DNA from: Cohnella xylanilytica
GTDB taxonomy: Bacteria; Bacillota; Bacilli; Paenibacillales; Paenibacillaceae
Assembly: GCF_014212175.1 (NCBI RefSeq)
Contig: NZ_JACJVR010000079.1
Location: 62,001 to 126,000, forward strand
DNA: 64,000 bases
Direction: 5' to 3'
Shown here piece after piece: positions 34,852 through 43,376 of the stretch (within the stretch, counting starts at the first letter, position 1; the number at the start of each line of letters is the position of its first letter). The notes beneath the pieces are model-generated. The model was not told where the DNA came from, searched no databases, and saw only the letters and a list, made by a program, of their open reading frames with translations. The position numbers were made by a program, and so were the translations under genes.

Positions 34852-36162
34852 ATGAAAAGATGGATCGCGCTCATGGTCGTGCTCGGAATCGTTGCCGCAG
34901 GCTCGAACGCTTATGCGAAGGCAGGGCCTATTAAGCTGAAGGTCGAGGGCGTTCCCGTGAACGGCGACGCGGAGCCGATCGTCTCGAAGGGCCGGGTGCT
35001 CATCCCCCTGCGGGCGGCGTCGGAAGCGCTCGGAGCGAACGTGGCATGGGACCCGAAGGCGAACAAGGTCACGGTGACCAAGTGGGCGGAGAGCGTCGAG
35101 CTCACGGTAGGCAAGAAGACGGCGCTCGTGAAGGGGACATCGGAGCCCTCGTACGAGACGGCGCTCGACGTGCCCGTGAGCCGGGTAGGCAGCCGGGTTT
35201 ACGTCCCGCTGCGGTTCCTGAGCCAGACCTTCGGCTATCGGGCGGAGTGGAGCGGCGATACGGTGAACATCCGCTCTCCTCTTAGCGAATCGACGCAGAA
35301 GATCCTCTATCACGGAGCGCTTGGGGAGGCTCGCAAGCTGGCCATGAAGATGGGCGTTCATTACGAGCATCCCGCTCTGAAGATGACCCGCTTCAGCGAA
35401 TGGTGGTCGGAGACGTACCTGTTCCCGGAAGGAGAAGCCCTCCGCTATCTGAAGATCGAAGGGGATACCGTCTCCTGGGTGGAATTCAAGGACGGCTTCG
35501 CGGTCGTCACCTGGCAAGCTCACGTTAACGAGGACGACGCGCTGCAGCAATTCCTTCAAAGCAAGTGGAAGGACGAAGTCGGAACGAAGCCGAAGCTGGG
35601 TAAGGGCTACTACTCTTATTCCTACGGCTTCGCTGGGGTTCAGAGGGAACAGACGGAGCAGAAGATCGATCCCCAGGGCCAGATCGCTCCGATCAATTCG
35701 TATATAAACACGGACGGGAAAATCTCGGGACAACCGCCCATCTACCAGCTCCCCGGCGAGGTCCGGAAGGAAGCCGTCGCGCTCCCGAAGCCGTCTCCCT
35801 CCGGCGCCCCCTCCTTCAAGCCGGGCGTCTCGATCGTGTTCCCGAAGGGCAAGGACGCCGACGAAGAGACGGTCCTCCAGCTGGTGAAGAAGAACATCGA
35901 GGCCCTCGCCGCGAAGGACAAGGAGGCCTTCCGGGCAACGATCCTTAACGGCGGCGATTACTTCGACTTCTTGCTGGAAGAGAGCGTCTCCTTCCGGTTC
36001 ACGGACCTGGAGGCCATCGAGCCCTACGACCCGGAGACCAAGCGCCTCAACGTGCGGATCGGGTTCGACGAGCGGAAGGACGGAACCGTCCGGCACAGCT
36101 CCTATATCTTCACGGCTATCAAGGATAAAGCGGGCGAGTGGAAAATCGCCAGCATCGATTAA
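34852..36162 (+). CDS. Secreted protein with copper-amine-oxidase N-terminal (stalk) domain
   Basis: This 436-aa protein has a signal peptide (M-K-R-W-I-A-L-M-V-V ... N-A-Y-A). The copper amine oxidase N-terminal-like domain spans about residues 24-145, with two I/V-P-L-R modules (I-P-L-R-A-A-S-E-A-L and V-P-L-R-F-L-S-Q-T-F). This domain is common in Paenibacillus wall proteins and has no amine oxidase activity. The rest (about 150-436) is unrecognised and includes a Pro-rich linker (about 305-325) and a C-terminal alpha/beta domain. I prefer ATG 34852 to GTG 34843. A wall- or matrix-associated role is inferred. Confidence 0.75.
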   Translation: MKRWIALMVVLGIVAAGSNAYAKAGPIKLKVEGVPVNGDAEPIVSKGRVLIPLRAASEALGANVAWDPKANKVTVTKWAESVELTVGKKTALVKGTSEPSYETALDVPVSRVGSRVYVPLRFLSQTFGYRAEWSGDTVNIRSPLSESTQKILYHGALGEARKLAMKMGVHYEHPALKMTRFSEWWSETYLFPEGEALRYLKIEGDTVSWVEFKDGFAVVTWQAHVNEDDALQQFLQSKWKDEVGTKPKLGKGYYSYSYGFAGVQREQTEQKIDPQGQIAPINSYINTDGKISGQPPIYQLPGEVRKEAVALPKPSPSGAPSFKPGVSIVFPKGKDADEETVLQLVKKNIEALAAKDKEAFRATILNGGDYFDFLLEESVSFRFTDLEAIEPYDPETKRLNVRIGFDERKDGTVRHSSYIFTAIKDKAGEWKIASID

Positions 36163-36187
36163 GCGCCCCGACCCGGCGCCTGCGCAA

Positions 36188-36217
36188 AGAGCACCCCGCC
36201 GGCGGCGGGGTGCTTTT
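36188..36217. terminator. Bidirectional terminator
   Basis: AGCACCCCGCC / GGCGGGGTGC with a 3-nt loop and TTTTC on the plus strand lies between convergent genes. Confidence 0.8.
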
Positions 36218-36231
36218 CTCGATCGAATCCG

Positions 36232-36426
36232 TTATAGCTTCACGTCGTACCAGACCTTGCCGTCCGGGCAGCGGCCGCCGCTCATCTCTTCAAGGACCGC
36301 TTCCGGGAACCGCGCTCTCACGTAATCGGCTTCCGCCGAGGACAACCGAAGCTCCCGGGCGGCCGTTCCGTCCGGGAACGATTCCGCGACGAACAGCTCG
36401 ATGCGCTCCTTCTCCGCCGCCGTCAT
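36232..36426 (-). CDS. Hypothetical 64-aa protein
   Basis: It starts at ATG 36426 behind GAGGAGG and reads M-T-A-A-E-K-E-R-I. The charged, helical protein ends in C-P-D-G-K-V-W-Y-D-V-K-L. It lies 64 bp after the racemase gene on the same strand and may be part of the same transcript. No family is recognised, but the ribosome binding site, length and codon use support it being real. Confidence 0.6.
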   Translation of the reverse strand: MTAAEKERIELFVAESFPDGTAARELRLSSAEADYVRARFPEAVLEEMSGGRCPDGKVWYDVKL

Positions 36427-36490
36427 CCCGATTCCTCCTCGCAGCTGGATTCGATGTTCTCTCTCAATCCGCGGTCTGCTAGCGTCGCCC

Positions 36491-37204
36491 TTACCCGTAA
36501 TGCTTGCCCGACAATTCGATAGACTTCCGCACGAGCACGTCCATCGCGTCGACGGAGAACTCGGCGGCCTGCTCGCCAAGCCGGATGCAAGACAATTCGG
36601 TGCACGCGATGATGACGCAGTCGCATCCGTCTTGCTCTACCAAGTCCAGGATGATTCTCTCGAGCCCCTCGGAGCTGATCATCCGGCCTCTCTTGATATC
36701 GTTATAGATAATGTTCATGATCTCGCGCTGAACGGACTCCTCCGGCTCCTGCAGCTCCAAGCCGTACTTGTCGCACACCTTCCGGTAGACGCCGCTTCTG
36801 AGCGTGCCGTTCGTCGCCAGCACCCCGACCTTGCGGACGGAGCCGAATCTTCTCCCGATCTCCTTGATCGTCTCCTCTACCATATGAATGATAGGAATGG
36901 AGGTCATCGCCTGCATCTCGTCGTAGAAGTAGTGCGACGTATTGCACGGAATGGCGATGTGGTCCGCGCCCGCCTGCTCCAGCAGCCTCAGGTCGCGCTC
37001 CACCGCCTTCAGGAACCGTTCGCCCGCATTCTCCAGAATGACCGTGGTCCGATCGGGCAACGTCGCGTGATTCAGAACGACCATGTCGATATGGTCCTGG
37101 TCCCGGTCCGCCACCGTATGCTCGATCACCTGGTCCATGAAGACGGACGTCGCCTTCGGTCCCATTCCGCCAATGACGCCTAATCGTTTATTGTCCACTG
37201 CCAT
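36491..37204 (-). CDS. Aspartate/glutamate racemase-family protein
   Basis: This 237-aa protein has the two catalytic cysteines of the cofactor-independent family, in I-P-C-N-T-S (about residue 85) and A-C-T-E-L-S (about residue 196). The N-terminus G-V-I-G-G-M-G-P-x-A-T is the aspartate racemase (RacD/YgeA) type. It interconverts L- and D-Asp or a related acid. It is the last enzyme gene of the operon with the Mur ligase (29-bp gap) and ATP-grasp ligase, suggesting it supplies a D-amino acid to one of them. Confidence 0.85.
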   Translation of the reverse strand: MAVDNKRLGVIGGMGPKATSVFMDQVIEHTVADRDQDHIDMVVLNHATLPDRTTVILENAGERFLKAVERDLRLLEQAGADHIAIPCNTSHYFYDEMQAMTSIPIIHMVEETIKEIGRRFGSVRKVGVLATNGTLRSGVYRKVCDKYGLELQEPEESVQREIMNIIYNDIKRGRMISSEGLERIILDLVEQDGCDCVIIACTELSCIRLGEQAAEFSVDAMDVLVRKSIELSGKHYG

Positions 37205-37233
37205 TACCCGCTTCGTTTAGATTTGGTGAATCG

Positions 37234-38724
37234 TCAGACGACGCGCTCCCGAACCATGCCCAGCGCGATCTCCGCCGCCGGGTCCATCCCCTGGCAGCCT
37301 CCGAGCAGGATCAAGTCCCCTTGTCCGACGCGGGAGAGCGCTTCGGCGATCGCGTCCGGCAGCTCGTCGAACAGACGGACCCGGATGTTCGCCTTCTCCA
37401 TCGTCTCGAGGAACACCCGGGCTTCCTCGTCGGTGACCCGGTCCTTGGACGTCACGTGGGAGACGCTCTTCGTCGCGATGATCTCGTCCAGCTCCAGGCG
37501 GGCCATCCAGTCCGCGATCGCCTCGGCGTTCTCGCGGTTGACGGTCGGGCCGCGTTCTCCCCGGATCGCGTAGACGAGGTGCAGCTTCTCGTAATCCATG
37601 AACTTGAGCGTCTCTAGCGTGACGTTAATGTTCCCCGGATTGGCGAAGTGATCGTCGATGATCGAGAAGTCTTCGCCTTCGTAGATGAACTGGAATCGGC
37701 GCTCGACTCCCGGGAACGTCCTCAGCGTCCGCTGGATCGTCGCCGGCGACACGCCGCAGAGCAGCGCGTTGATGATGGCGACCATGGAGTTGTACACCGA
37801 ATGCAGGCCCGGTACGGACAGTTCGACCTCGAACTCGCCCGGCTCGAATTCGACGCCCCGCGCTTCGAACGCCTTGCGGATCTCAAACTTGTACTTGCCC
37901 CGTCCGGTGGACAGGTCCAGATCCTTGCAATAGAAGTGGCCTTCCCGGCTCCGGACGCCGAAGGTGAGCACCTGCGCCTTCGTCTCGCCCGCGAGGGAAG
38001 CCGAATATTCGTCGTCCAGGTTCAGCACGGCGACGCTCTTCTCGGACGCATTGCGAATGAGGCTGGACTTCGCCTCGAAGTACCGCTCGAACGAGCCGTG
38101 CGAATCGATATGCTCGCGGCTCAAGTTGTTGAACGTCACGATATCGTAATCGACCGTCTCGACGCGGTGCGTCTCCAGCGCGGCGGAGGACACCTCCATC
38201 GTGACGTGGGACACGCCGCGGTTCTCCATCTGCCACAGATAATGCTGCAGATCGAGCGATTCGGGCGTCGTCAACTGGGCCGGAATGGACGTGTCGTCGA
38301 TCTTGATGACGACCGTTCCGATCAGGCCGGTCTTGTAGCCGTGATTTTCCAGCATCGCGTTCGTCATGTACGAGGTCGTCGTCTTGCCGTTGGTCGCGGT
38401 GATGCCGATCATCGTCATGTTCTCGGACGGGTGGCCGTAGAAGGCCGCCCCGAGGCGGGCCAGCGCGATCCGGCTGTTCGGAACGCGGATCTGGGGAATA
38501 TCGAAGCCGTCCTGGAACGTCTCGACGATGGCCGCCGAGGCTCCGTTCTGAACGGCTTGAGCTAAGTACTTATGTCCGTCTGTCTTGTACCCGGTCACGC
38601 AGACGAAGAGATGGCCTTCGGCCGCCCGGCCGGAATGGAAGGAGATCCCGGTTATCGTCGTCTCCTTCTCCCCTCGCGTCTCCAGAACGTCAATGGCTTG
38701 CATCAGCTTAGTCAGCTTCATCAT
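37234..38724 (-). CDS. Divergent MurE-like Mur ligase
   Basis: The 496-aa protein has all three Mur ligase domains. The ATP loop G-I-T-A-T-N-G-K-T-T-T is intact (about residues 106-116), as are T-T-P-E-S, E-V-S-S-A-A-L and the substrate-domain fold. The C-terminal domain departs from true MurE. The D-Y-A-H-T-P motif is replaced by D-D-H-F-A-N-P, the G-C-G-G-D-R-D segment by A-I-R-G-E-R-G, and the diaminopimelate-recognition D-N-P-R is missing. It therefore probably ligates another amino acid or acts on a different acceptor. It sits 13 bp after the ATP-grasp gene. Confidence 0.85.
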   Translation of the reverse strand: MMKLTKLMQAIDVLETRGEKETTITGISFHSGRAAEGHLFVCVTGYKTDGHKYLAQAVQNGASAAIVETFQDGFDIPQIRVPNSRIALARLGAAFYGHPSENMTMIGITATNGKTTTSYMTNAMLENHGYKTGLIGTVVIKIDDTSIPAQLTTPESLDLQHYLWQMENRGVSHVTMEVSSAALETHRVETVDYDIVTFNNLSREHIDSHGSFERYFEAKSSLIRNASEKSVAVLNLDDEYSASLAGETKAQVLTFGVRSREGHFYCKDLDLSTGRGKYKFEIRKAFEARGVEFEPGEFEVELSVPGLHSVYNSMVAIINALLCGVSPATIQRTLRTFPGVERRFQFIYEGEDFSIIDDHFANPGNINVTLETLKFMDYEKLHLVYAIRGERGPTVNRENAEAIADWMARLELDEIIATKSVSHVTSKDRVTDEEARVFLETMEKANIRVRLFDELPDAIAEALSRVGQGDLILLGGCQGMDPAAEIALGMVRERVV

Positions 38725-38737
38725 TCCAATCGCCTCC

Positions 38738-39931
38738 TTATCGGCGCGCGAATCGGCGCGTGAACTTGCCTGAGATCATCGACAGGAACGAAAAGAAGGG
38801 CTTGGGGTCCTCCCAGCTCCAGATGGCGTGTGCCTTCGGCTTGAAGAAGGAGGCCGCCACTTGCCCGAACGTCAACTGCTTGGTCTTCAGGTAGCCGCGA
38901 ATGGCCAGCATGTCTTCGTAAGCGTACCAGAACACGAGATTGGTGTCCTTCGTGACGGCGCTCGGCGGAAGGGGAGACCCTGTCAGCTCCCGGTACGTGA
39001 TGTACGGAACGTTCACGCCCGCCTTGGCCAGCAGGACGTTCAGGTTCGTGATCCGCACGTTGACTTCGATCAGGTAGAACTTCCCGGTCTCGGCGTCCTT
39101 CTTGAACTCGATCTCCGCGAAGCCCTTGTATCCCATCGACTCGAGGAACTTGGCGCCGATGTCGTACAGCTCCGGCACGTACTTCTGGCCGGTGTAGACG
39201 GACGCCCCGAAGTTGATCGGGTACTGGCGGTACTTCTGGCACGTCACCCAATGGGCGACCTTCGCATCCTGGTTCAAGTAAGCGTCGAACGTATACATGT
39301 GATCGTCGAAGCCCGGAATGATCCGCTGCACGATCACTTCGAGTCCCGCCTGATGGGCCTTGTCGATCGCCGCGAGCAGCTCTTCCCGGTTCGCCACCTT
39401 GAACAGCTTCTTCCGGAATTTGGCGACGAAGGCCGGCGAGTCCGACGGCTTCACCAAGCACGGATACTTGATGACGGTCTCGACCTTGTCCAGGAAGCCT
39501 TCCTCGTCCACCCGCGCGGTCTCCGGAACGGCGACGCCCTTCTCCATGGCGGCCCGCTCCAGCGATTCCTTGTTCATCAGCGTCGTGTAGATGCCCTTCT
39601 CCGTCTGGGGAATGAGGTAATATTCCCGGAGCTCGTCCAAATATTCGTCGATAATCTCCACGTAATTGTCGTGGCAGGGAATCAGAACGGGAGGGGCGCT
39701 TTGCCTGCTGGCGTAATCGGTCAGGAATCGGATAAATCCGGCGGGGTCTTCTTTATAATGAGGAGATAAGAGTCTCTCGGAACAGTACTTCGAATCGGCC
39801 GCGTACGTATTCTTGTCCGAGTAATCGACGGCGACCGTATGAATGCCGTGCTTCCCCAGGCAGCGAATCGTGCTGAGCCCGATGTAATAGTTACTTCCCA
39901 GAATAACCGCTTTATTATTCAACGTATGCAC
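38738..39931 (-). CDS. ATP-grasp carboxylate-amine ligase
   Basis: This 397-aa protein has an N-terminal Rossmann-like domain starting A-V-I-L-G-S-N-Y-Y-I-G-L-S. The ATP-grasp core follows: K-Y-P-C-L-V-K-P (about residues 150-157), V-I-V-Q-R-I-I-P-G and F-x-E-I-E-F-K-K ... F-Y-L-I-E-V-N-V-R-I (about 272-295, metal ligands). It forms an amide bond with ATP to ADP hydrolysis. D-aspartate ligases of enterococci share this architecture. With the racemase in the same operon, a D-Asp (or D-Glu) donor is a reasonable inference. First gene of the operon. Confidence 0.85.
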   Translation of the reverse strand: MHTLNNKAVILGSNYYIGLSTIRCLGKHGIHTVAVDYSDKNTYAADSKYCSERLLSPHYKEDPAGFIRFLTDYASRQSAPPVLIPCHDNYVEIIDEYLDELREYYLIPQTEKGIYTTLMNKESLERAAMEKGVAVPETARVDEEGFLDKVETVIKYPCLVKPSDSPAFVAKFRKKLFKVANREELLAAIDKAHQAGLEVIVQRIIPGFDDHMYTFDAYLNQDAKVAHWVTCQKYRQYPINFGASVYTGQKYVPELYDIGAKFLESMGYKGFAEIEFKKDAETGKFYLIEVNVRITNLNVLLAKAGVNVPYITYRELTGSPLPPSAVTKDTNLVFWYAYEDMLAIRGYLKTKQLTFGQVAASFFKPKAHAIWSWEDPKPFFSFLSMISGKFTRRFARR

Positions 39932-40027
39932 ATCCCAATTGGAAGAAATTCTTGGTCTGCCGAACGGGACCGGACGCCCGGTCCGGACTCTATTTACCGA
40001 CGGTTTTATCGATGAATTTCTCGACTC

Positions 40028-40056
40028 ATTTTACTTCATAATCTACTAGAATACAA
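40028..40056 (-). promoter_or_regulatory. Promoter of the ATP-grasp / Mur ligase / racemase operon
   Basis: On the minus strand TTGTAT (40056-40051), 17 bp, TAAAAT (40033-40028) gives a sigma-A-like promoter with a leader of about 90 nt. Confidence 0.5.
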
Positions 40057-40191
40057 GAAGAGAGGCCGGCCGCCGGACGGCGGACAAGCCTTGCGCGGAC
40101 GCGGTTCGCGCCGGTTCGGAGGGGTCTCGTCCGGACGGTTTTTTGCGATTTTCCGCTCGATCGCTCTAATGCTTCGGCGGCCTTCTGACGA

Positions 40192-40215
40192 TAAACCTTC
40201 TATAAGTGCCGATAG
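40192..40215 (+). promoter_or_regulatory. Sigma-D-like promoter upstream of motB
   Basis: TAAA (40192-40195) is followed after 12 bp by GCCGATAG (40208-40215), close to the flagellar sigma consensus TAAA ... GCCGATAT. The spacer is shorter than the usual ~15 bp, so confidence is limited. Confidence 0.4.
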
Positions 40216-40302
40216 AGAAGAGGCTCGGTCGCGAACGGACGATCGCCGCCCCGGAGAAGGTTGGACGCGGGCGGCCGGCGCCGAGCGAGGAGGATACGAA
40301 TC

Positions 40303-41151
40303 GTGAAGAGAAAACATGGGCATAACGATCATGAGGAACACGCGGACGAGTCTTGGCTGCTCCCCTATTCCGACTTGATGACGCTGCTGCTCGCCCTGTT
40401 CATCGTGCTGTACGCGGCCAGCGCCGTCAATACCTCGAAGCTGGAGCAGCTGAGCAAGGCGTTCAACAGCGTGTTCAACAACGGGTTCGGCCTTCTGGAC
40501 CATTCGTCCATCACGGAAGACCAGCAGGTGAACAAGCGGACGGACGACACGCAGAACCGCAGGGACGACGGAACGAAGCGGCTCGAGCTGATGAAGCAGG
40601 AAGAACAGAATCTGGAGAAGGTCAAGAAGCAGCTCGACGAATATATTAAGAAGAACGGGCTGTCCTCCTCGCTGGAGACGCAGCTGAACCAATCCCAGCT
40701 GATGATCACGATCCGGGACAACGCGCTGTTCCTGCCGGCGTCGGCTTCGATCAAGCCGGAGGCGCGGAAGCTCGCGGTGGCGATCGGCCAGATGCTGCAG
40801 CAGTACCCCGATTACGAAGTGCTCGTCACCGGGCATACGGACAACGTGCCGATCAACACGGAGGAGTTCCCGTCCAACTGGGAGCTCAGCTCCAAGCGGG
40901 CGATCAACTTCATGCGCATTCTGCTGGAGAACAAGGCGTTCGATCCGAAGCGCTTCAGCGCCACCGGCTACGGGGAATACCATCCGGTGGACACGAACGA
41001 CACCGCCGAAGGCCGGGCGCGCAATCGCCGGGTGGAAGTGTCCATTCTCCGCAAGTATACGGACAAGTCGGTCGAAGGCAGCTCGATCGCGGTCGTCGAC
41101 GACGCCGTCGCCGCTGCGAACAAGGCCGCGACGGACAAGGCCTCCAATTGA
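40303..41151 (+). CDS. motB: Flagellar motor stator protein MotB
   Basis: The 282-aa protein starts at GTG 40303, nine bases after GAGGAGG. The N-terminal D-E-S-W-L-L-P-Y-S-D-L-M-T-L-L-L-A-L segment holds the single TM helix and the proton-binding Asp (about residue 24). A charged linker follows, and then the OmpA-like peptidoglycan-binding domain (about 130-260, with T-G-H-T-D-N-V-P and S-S-K-R-A). MotB needs MotA for the stator ring, yet motA is not adjacent as it normally is. A strong terminator follows, so the gene is monocistronic. Confidence 0.9.
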   Translation: MKRKHGHNDHEEHADESWLLPYSDLMTLLLALFIVLYAASAVNTSKLEQLSKAFNSVFNNGFGLLDHSSITEDQQVNKRTDDTQNRRDDGTKRLELMKQEEQNLEKVKKQLDEYIKKNGLSSSLETQLNQSQLMITIRDNALFLPASASIKPEARKLAVAIGQMLQQYPDYEVLVTGHTDNVPINTEEFPSNWELSSKRAINFMRILLENKAFDPKRFSATGYGEYHPVDTNDTAEGRARNRRVEVSILRKYTDKSVEGSSIAVVDDAVAAANKAATDKASN

Positions 41152-41250
41152 TGGAGGCCCGAGCCCAAGCCTGGACAGCAGGACCGCAGCAACTTATGCA
41201 ATAGTGAGCAATGGACCCGCGAACAGTAGAAAAGCGAACATAGAACGACG

Positions 41251-41280
41251 AGAGAGCAGAGCGCATCTGCTCTCTTTTTT
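41251..41280 (+). terminator. Intrinsic terminator of motB
   Basis: AGAGAGCAGA / TCTGCTCTCT (10 bp), 5-nt loop, then TTTTTT. Confidence 0.9.
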
Positions 41281-41366
41281 ATGGACCAAAACCCCGTCCA
41301 GCATGCCTTCTCAAGCTCCCATTTTGGCATTTCAGTAAATTAGAGGAAAATAATTAGACAGATCAA

Positions 41367-41393
41367 ACAGGAGATTGTAAAATCTTGTAGAAT
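41367..41393 (+). promoter_or_regulatory. Shared upstream element of the peptide-module kinases, copy 1
   Basis: ACAGGAGATTG (41367-41377), 7 bp, TTGTAGAAT (41385-41393). The same two blocks with the same spacing precede the paralogous kinase gene at 47113-47139. The second block is one base from the Spo0A box TTGTCGAA. Confidence 0.7.
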
Positions 41394-41447
41394 TCCATCT
41401 TTTATTGTGTACATTGATTAATTCCAGCCGAGACGTGCAGGGATACT

Positions 41448-43376
41448 ATGAGGTGGATGATGAGGTTCGCGTATGGCCCGTTGACGGCGAAGGTTCTGGC
41501 CGTTCTTCTTCTGTTAGTTGCGCTGCTCCCGCCGCTCGCGGGCGCCGAGAGCGGCCCGAGCGTCATTCGGGAATGGGAAGCGCAGTGGATATCCGAGGAT
41601 TCGCCTGCCGACGGCTCCTCGCCGGCTTCCGGGAATTGGATCGCCGGCGGCGTCGACCATCCCGTCACGGCGAAGCCGAAGGGCGCGCGGGGCATCCGGA
41701 TCCGCTTCGCCGCTCCGCCGACCTCCGGCTGGCAGCGGCCGGGCCTGCTCGTGGACCGGTTGTACGGGCTGGATCTGGCCGTCTACCAGAACGGCCGGCT
41801 CCTCTACGAAGCCGACCGCGAATTCGCGTTCGATCTGAACAAGCTGCTCGTGCCGATCGAGCCGACGTCCGAACCGTCGAGCTTCGAGATCCGCATCCTG
41901 ACGTCCGGCGACCGCGCCGGGCTGCTCGGCGCCGTCCGGGTCGGCGACATCGACGAGCTGTCCGGCCGGTTCGTCTCCAAGGATATGCCCGACCTGCTGC
42001 TCGGGACCGCCATCGTCTTCCTGGCGTTGATCATGCTGCTGTGCTCCCGCTACCTGCACCGGAAGCAGCGGAGCTCGTGGGTGTCCCTCTGCCTGATCGC
42101 CTTGACGATGGGGATGCTGATTCTTACCTATTCCCCGCTGCCCTATATCTACTTCAAGGAATTCGGGGAGCTGCTGCTCGTCCTGTTCGACCTGTCCCTG
42201 TTCGTGCTGATCCCGGCCTTCAGCTATTACATCGACCAGATCTTCGAGCGCCAATTCCCCGTCTTCACGAAGTTCCGCCGATGGCAGACGGGCTATTCCG
42301 CTCTGTGCATCGCCGCGTTGTTCGTCTACAAGGCGTCGGGCGAACAGTATTATGAATTCTACTACATCCTGCTCAATGTCATCATGAGCGCCCTGATCGT
42401 GCTGCAGCTGCTTCTGGTCGTCGTCCTGTCCACCCTTCACGCCCTCAAGGGCAATCGCAACGCCGTGTTCCTGTCCGCCGGCATTCTCTCGTTCGCGGTG
42501 CTCGGAATCACGGACCTGGCCCTGTATTACTTCAGCCGGAAGACGTATGTACTGTTCCTGTGGAAGATCGGGTTCGTCGTCCTCGTCGCCTTCCTCGTCG
42601 TCATTCTGGCGAGACGCGTGTCGGCCGACTACGCCAAGCTCGTCAATTATTCCAGGGAGCTCGAGCTCTACAACCACAACCTTCAGCGGACGGAGAAAAT
42701 GCAGATCATCAGCGACCTGGCGGCCTCCGTCGCTCATGAGGTGCGCAATCCCCTGCAGGTGACGCGGGGATTCCTGCAATTGCTCGCCGGCCGCTCCGAC
42801 GAGGCGAGCAAGCCGTATTTCGATCTGGCGGCCAAGGAGCTGGACCGGGCCGCCGATATCATCACCGATTTTCTCACGTTCGCCAAGCCCGAGATCGACG
42901 GCCTTCACCTGCTCGACATGTCGAAGGAACTGCGGAACATCGAGGCGATGATCACCCCCTTGGCGTCCATGCACGGCGGGGTGCTCCACGTCGACGTCCA
43001 GGAGGGACTCTACTTCCTCGGCAACTCTTCCAAGCTGAAGCAAGCGCTCATCAACATCGTGAAGAACAGCATCGAGGCGATCGGAGCGGACGGCCGAATC
43101 GCGATTCTGGGCACGGCCGAACAAGGGGATGTCGTCGTCCGGATCGCCGACAACGGCGTCGGCATGGACGAAGAGCAGATGGCCAAGCTGGGGATCCCGT
43201 TCTTCTCGACCAAGTCCAAGGGGACCGGACTCGGCCTGATGGTCACGTTCCGGATTATCGAGGTGATGAAGGGAACGATTCACTTCGTCAGCGCCAAAGG
43301 AAAAGGAACCGAAGTGACGATTCGGTTCCCCTTAGCGAATAACAATGAAACTCTACCAGACGAAGTTCCGGTTTGA
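41448..43376 (+). CDS. Sensor histidine kinase 1 of the prenyl-peptide-like module (7TMR-DISM type)
   Basis: This 642-aa protein has a signal peptide (to about residue 32, A-G-A-E), an extracytoplasmic beta-rich domain (about 35-180) and seven to eight TM segments (about 185-405). A coiled segment leads to HisKA with H-box V-A-H-E-V-R-N-P-L (His430), then HATPase with N-K/N-S-I-E-A, D-N-G-V-G-M and G-T-G-L-G-L-M-V. The H-box region resembles sporulation kinases that feed Spo0F. There is no adjacent response regulator. Its last 24 bp overlap the 3' end of the convergent peptide gene. Inferred role: receptor for the modified peptide. Confidence 0.9.
   Translation: MRWMMRFAYGPLTAKVLAVLLLLVALLPPLAGAESGPSVIREWEAQWISEDSPADGSSPASGNWIAGGVDHPVTAKPKGARGIRIRFAAPPTSGWQRPGLLVDRLYGLDLAVYQNGRLLYEADREFAFDLNKLLVPIEPTSEPSSFEIRILTSGDRAGLLGAVRVGDIDELSGRFVSKDMPDLLLGTAIVFLALIMLLCSRYLHRKQRSSWVSLCLIALTMGMLILTYSPLPYIYFKEFGELLLVLFDLSLFVLIPAFSYYIDQIFERQFPVFTKFRRWQTGYSALCIAALFVYKASGEQYYEFYYILLNVIMSALIVLQLLLVVVLSTLHALKGNRNAVFLSAGILSFAVLGITDLALYYFSRKTYVLFLWKIGFVVLVAFLVVILARRVSADYAKLVNYSRELELYNHNLQRTEKMQIISDLAASVAHEVRNPLQVTRGFLQLLAGRSDEASKPYFDLAAKELDRAADIITDFLTFAKPEIDGLHLLDMSKELRNIEAMITPLASMHGGVLHVDVQEGLYFLGNSSKLKQALINIVKNSIEAIGADGRIAILGTAEQGDVVVRIADNGVGMDEEQMAKLGIPFFSTKSKGTGLGLMVTFRIIEVMKGTIHFVSAKGKGTEVTIRFPLANNNETLPDEVPV

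Larger units (their letters stand above)
39932..40302. other. Divergent intergenic region, ATP-grasp operon / motB
   Basis: It holds the operon promoter at 40028-40056 and, in its leader, a hairpin GGACCGG / CCGGTCC with a 4-nt loop at 39967-39984. A sigma-D-like element lies at 40192-40215. No coding sequence is visible; in particular there is no motA. Confidence 0.55.

Noticed and set aside
37234..38724. Canonical murE
   Set aside because: The C-terminal recognition motifs of MurE (DNPR and others) are missing, so I call it MurE-like only.
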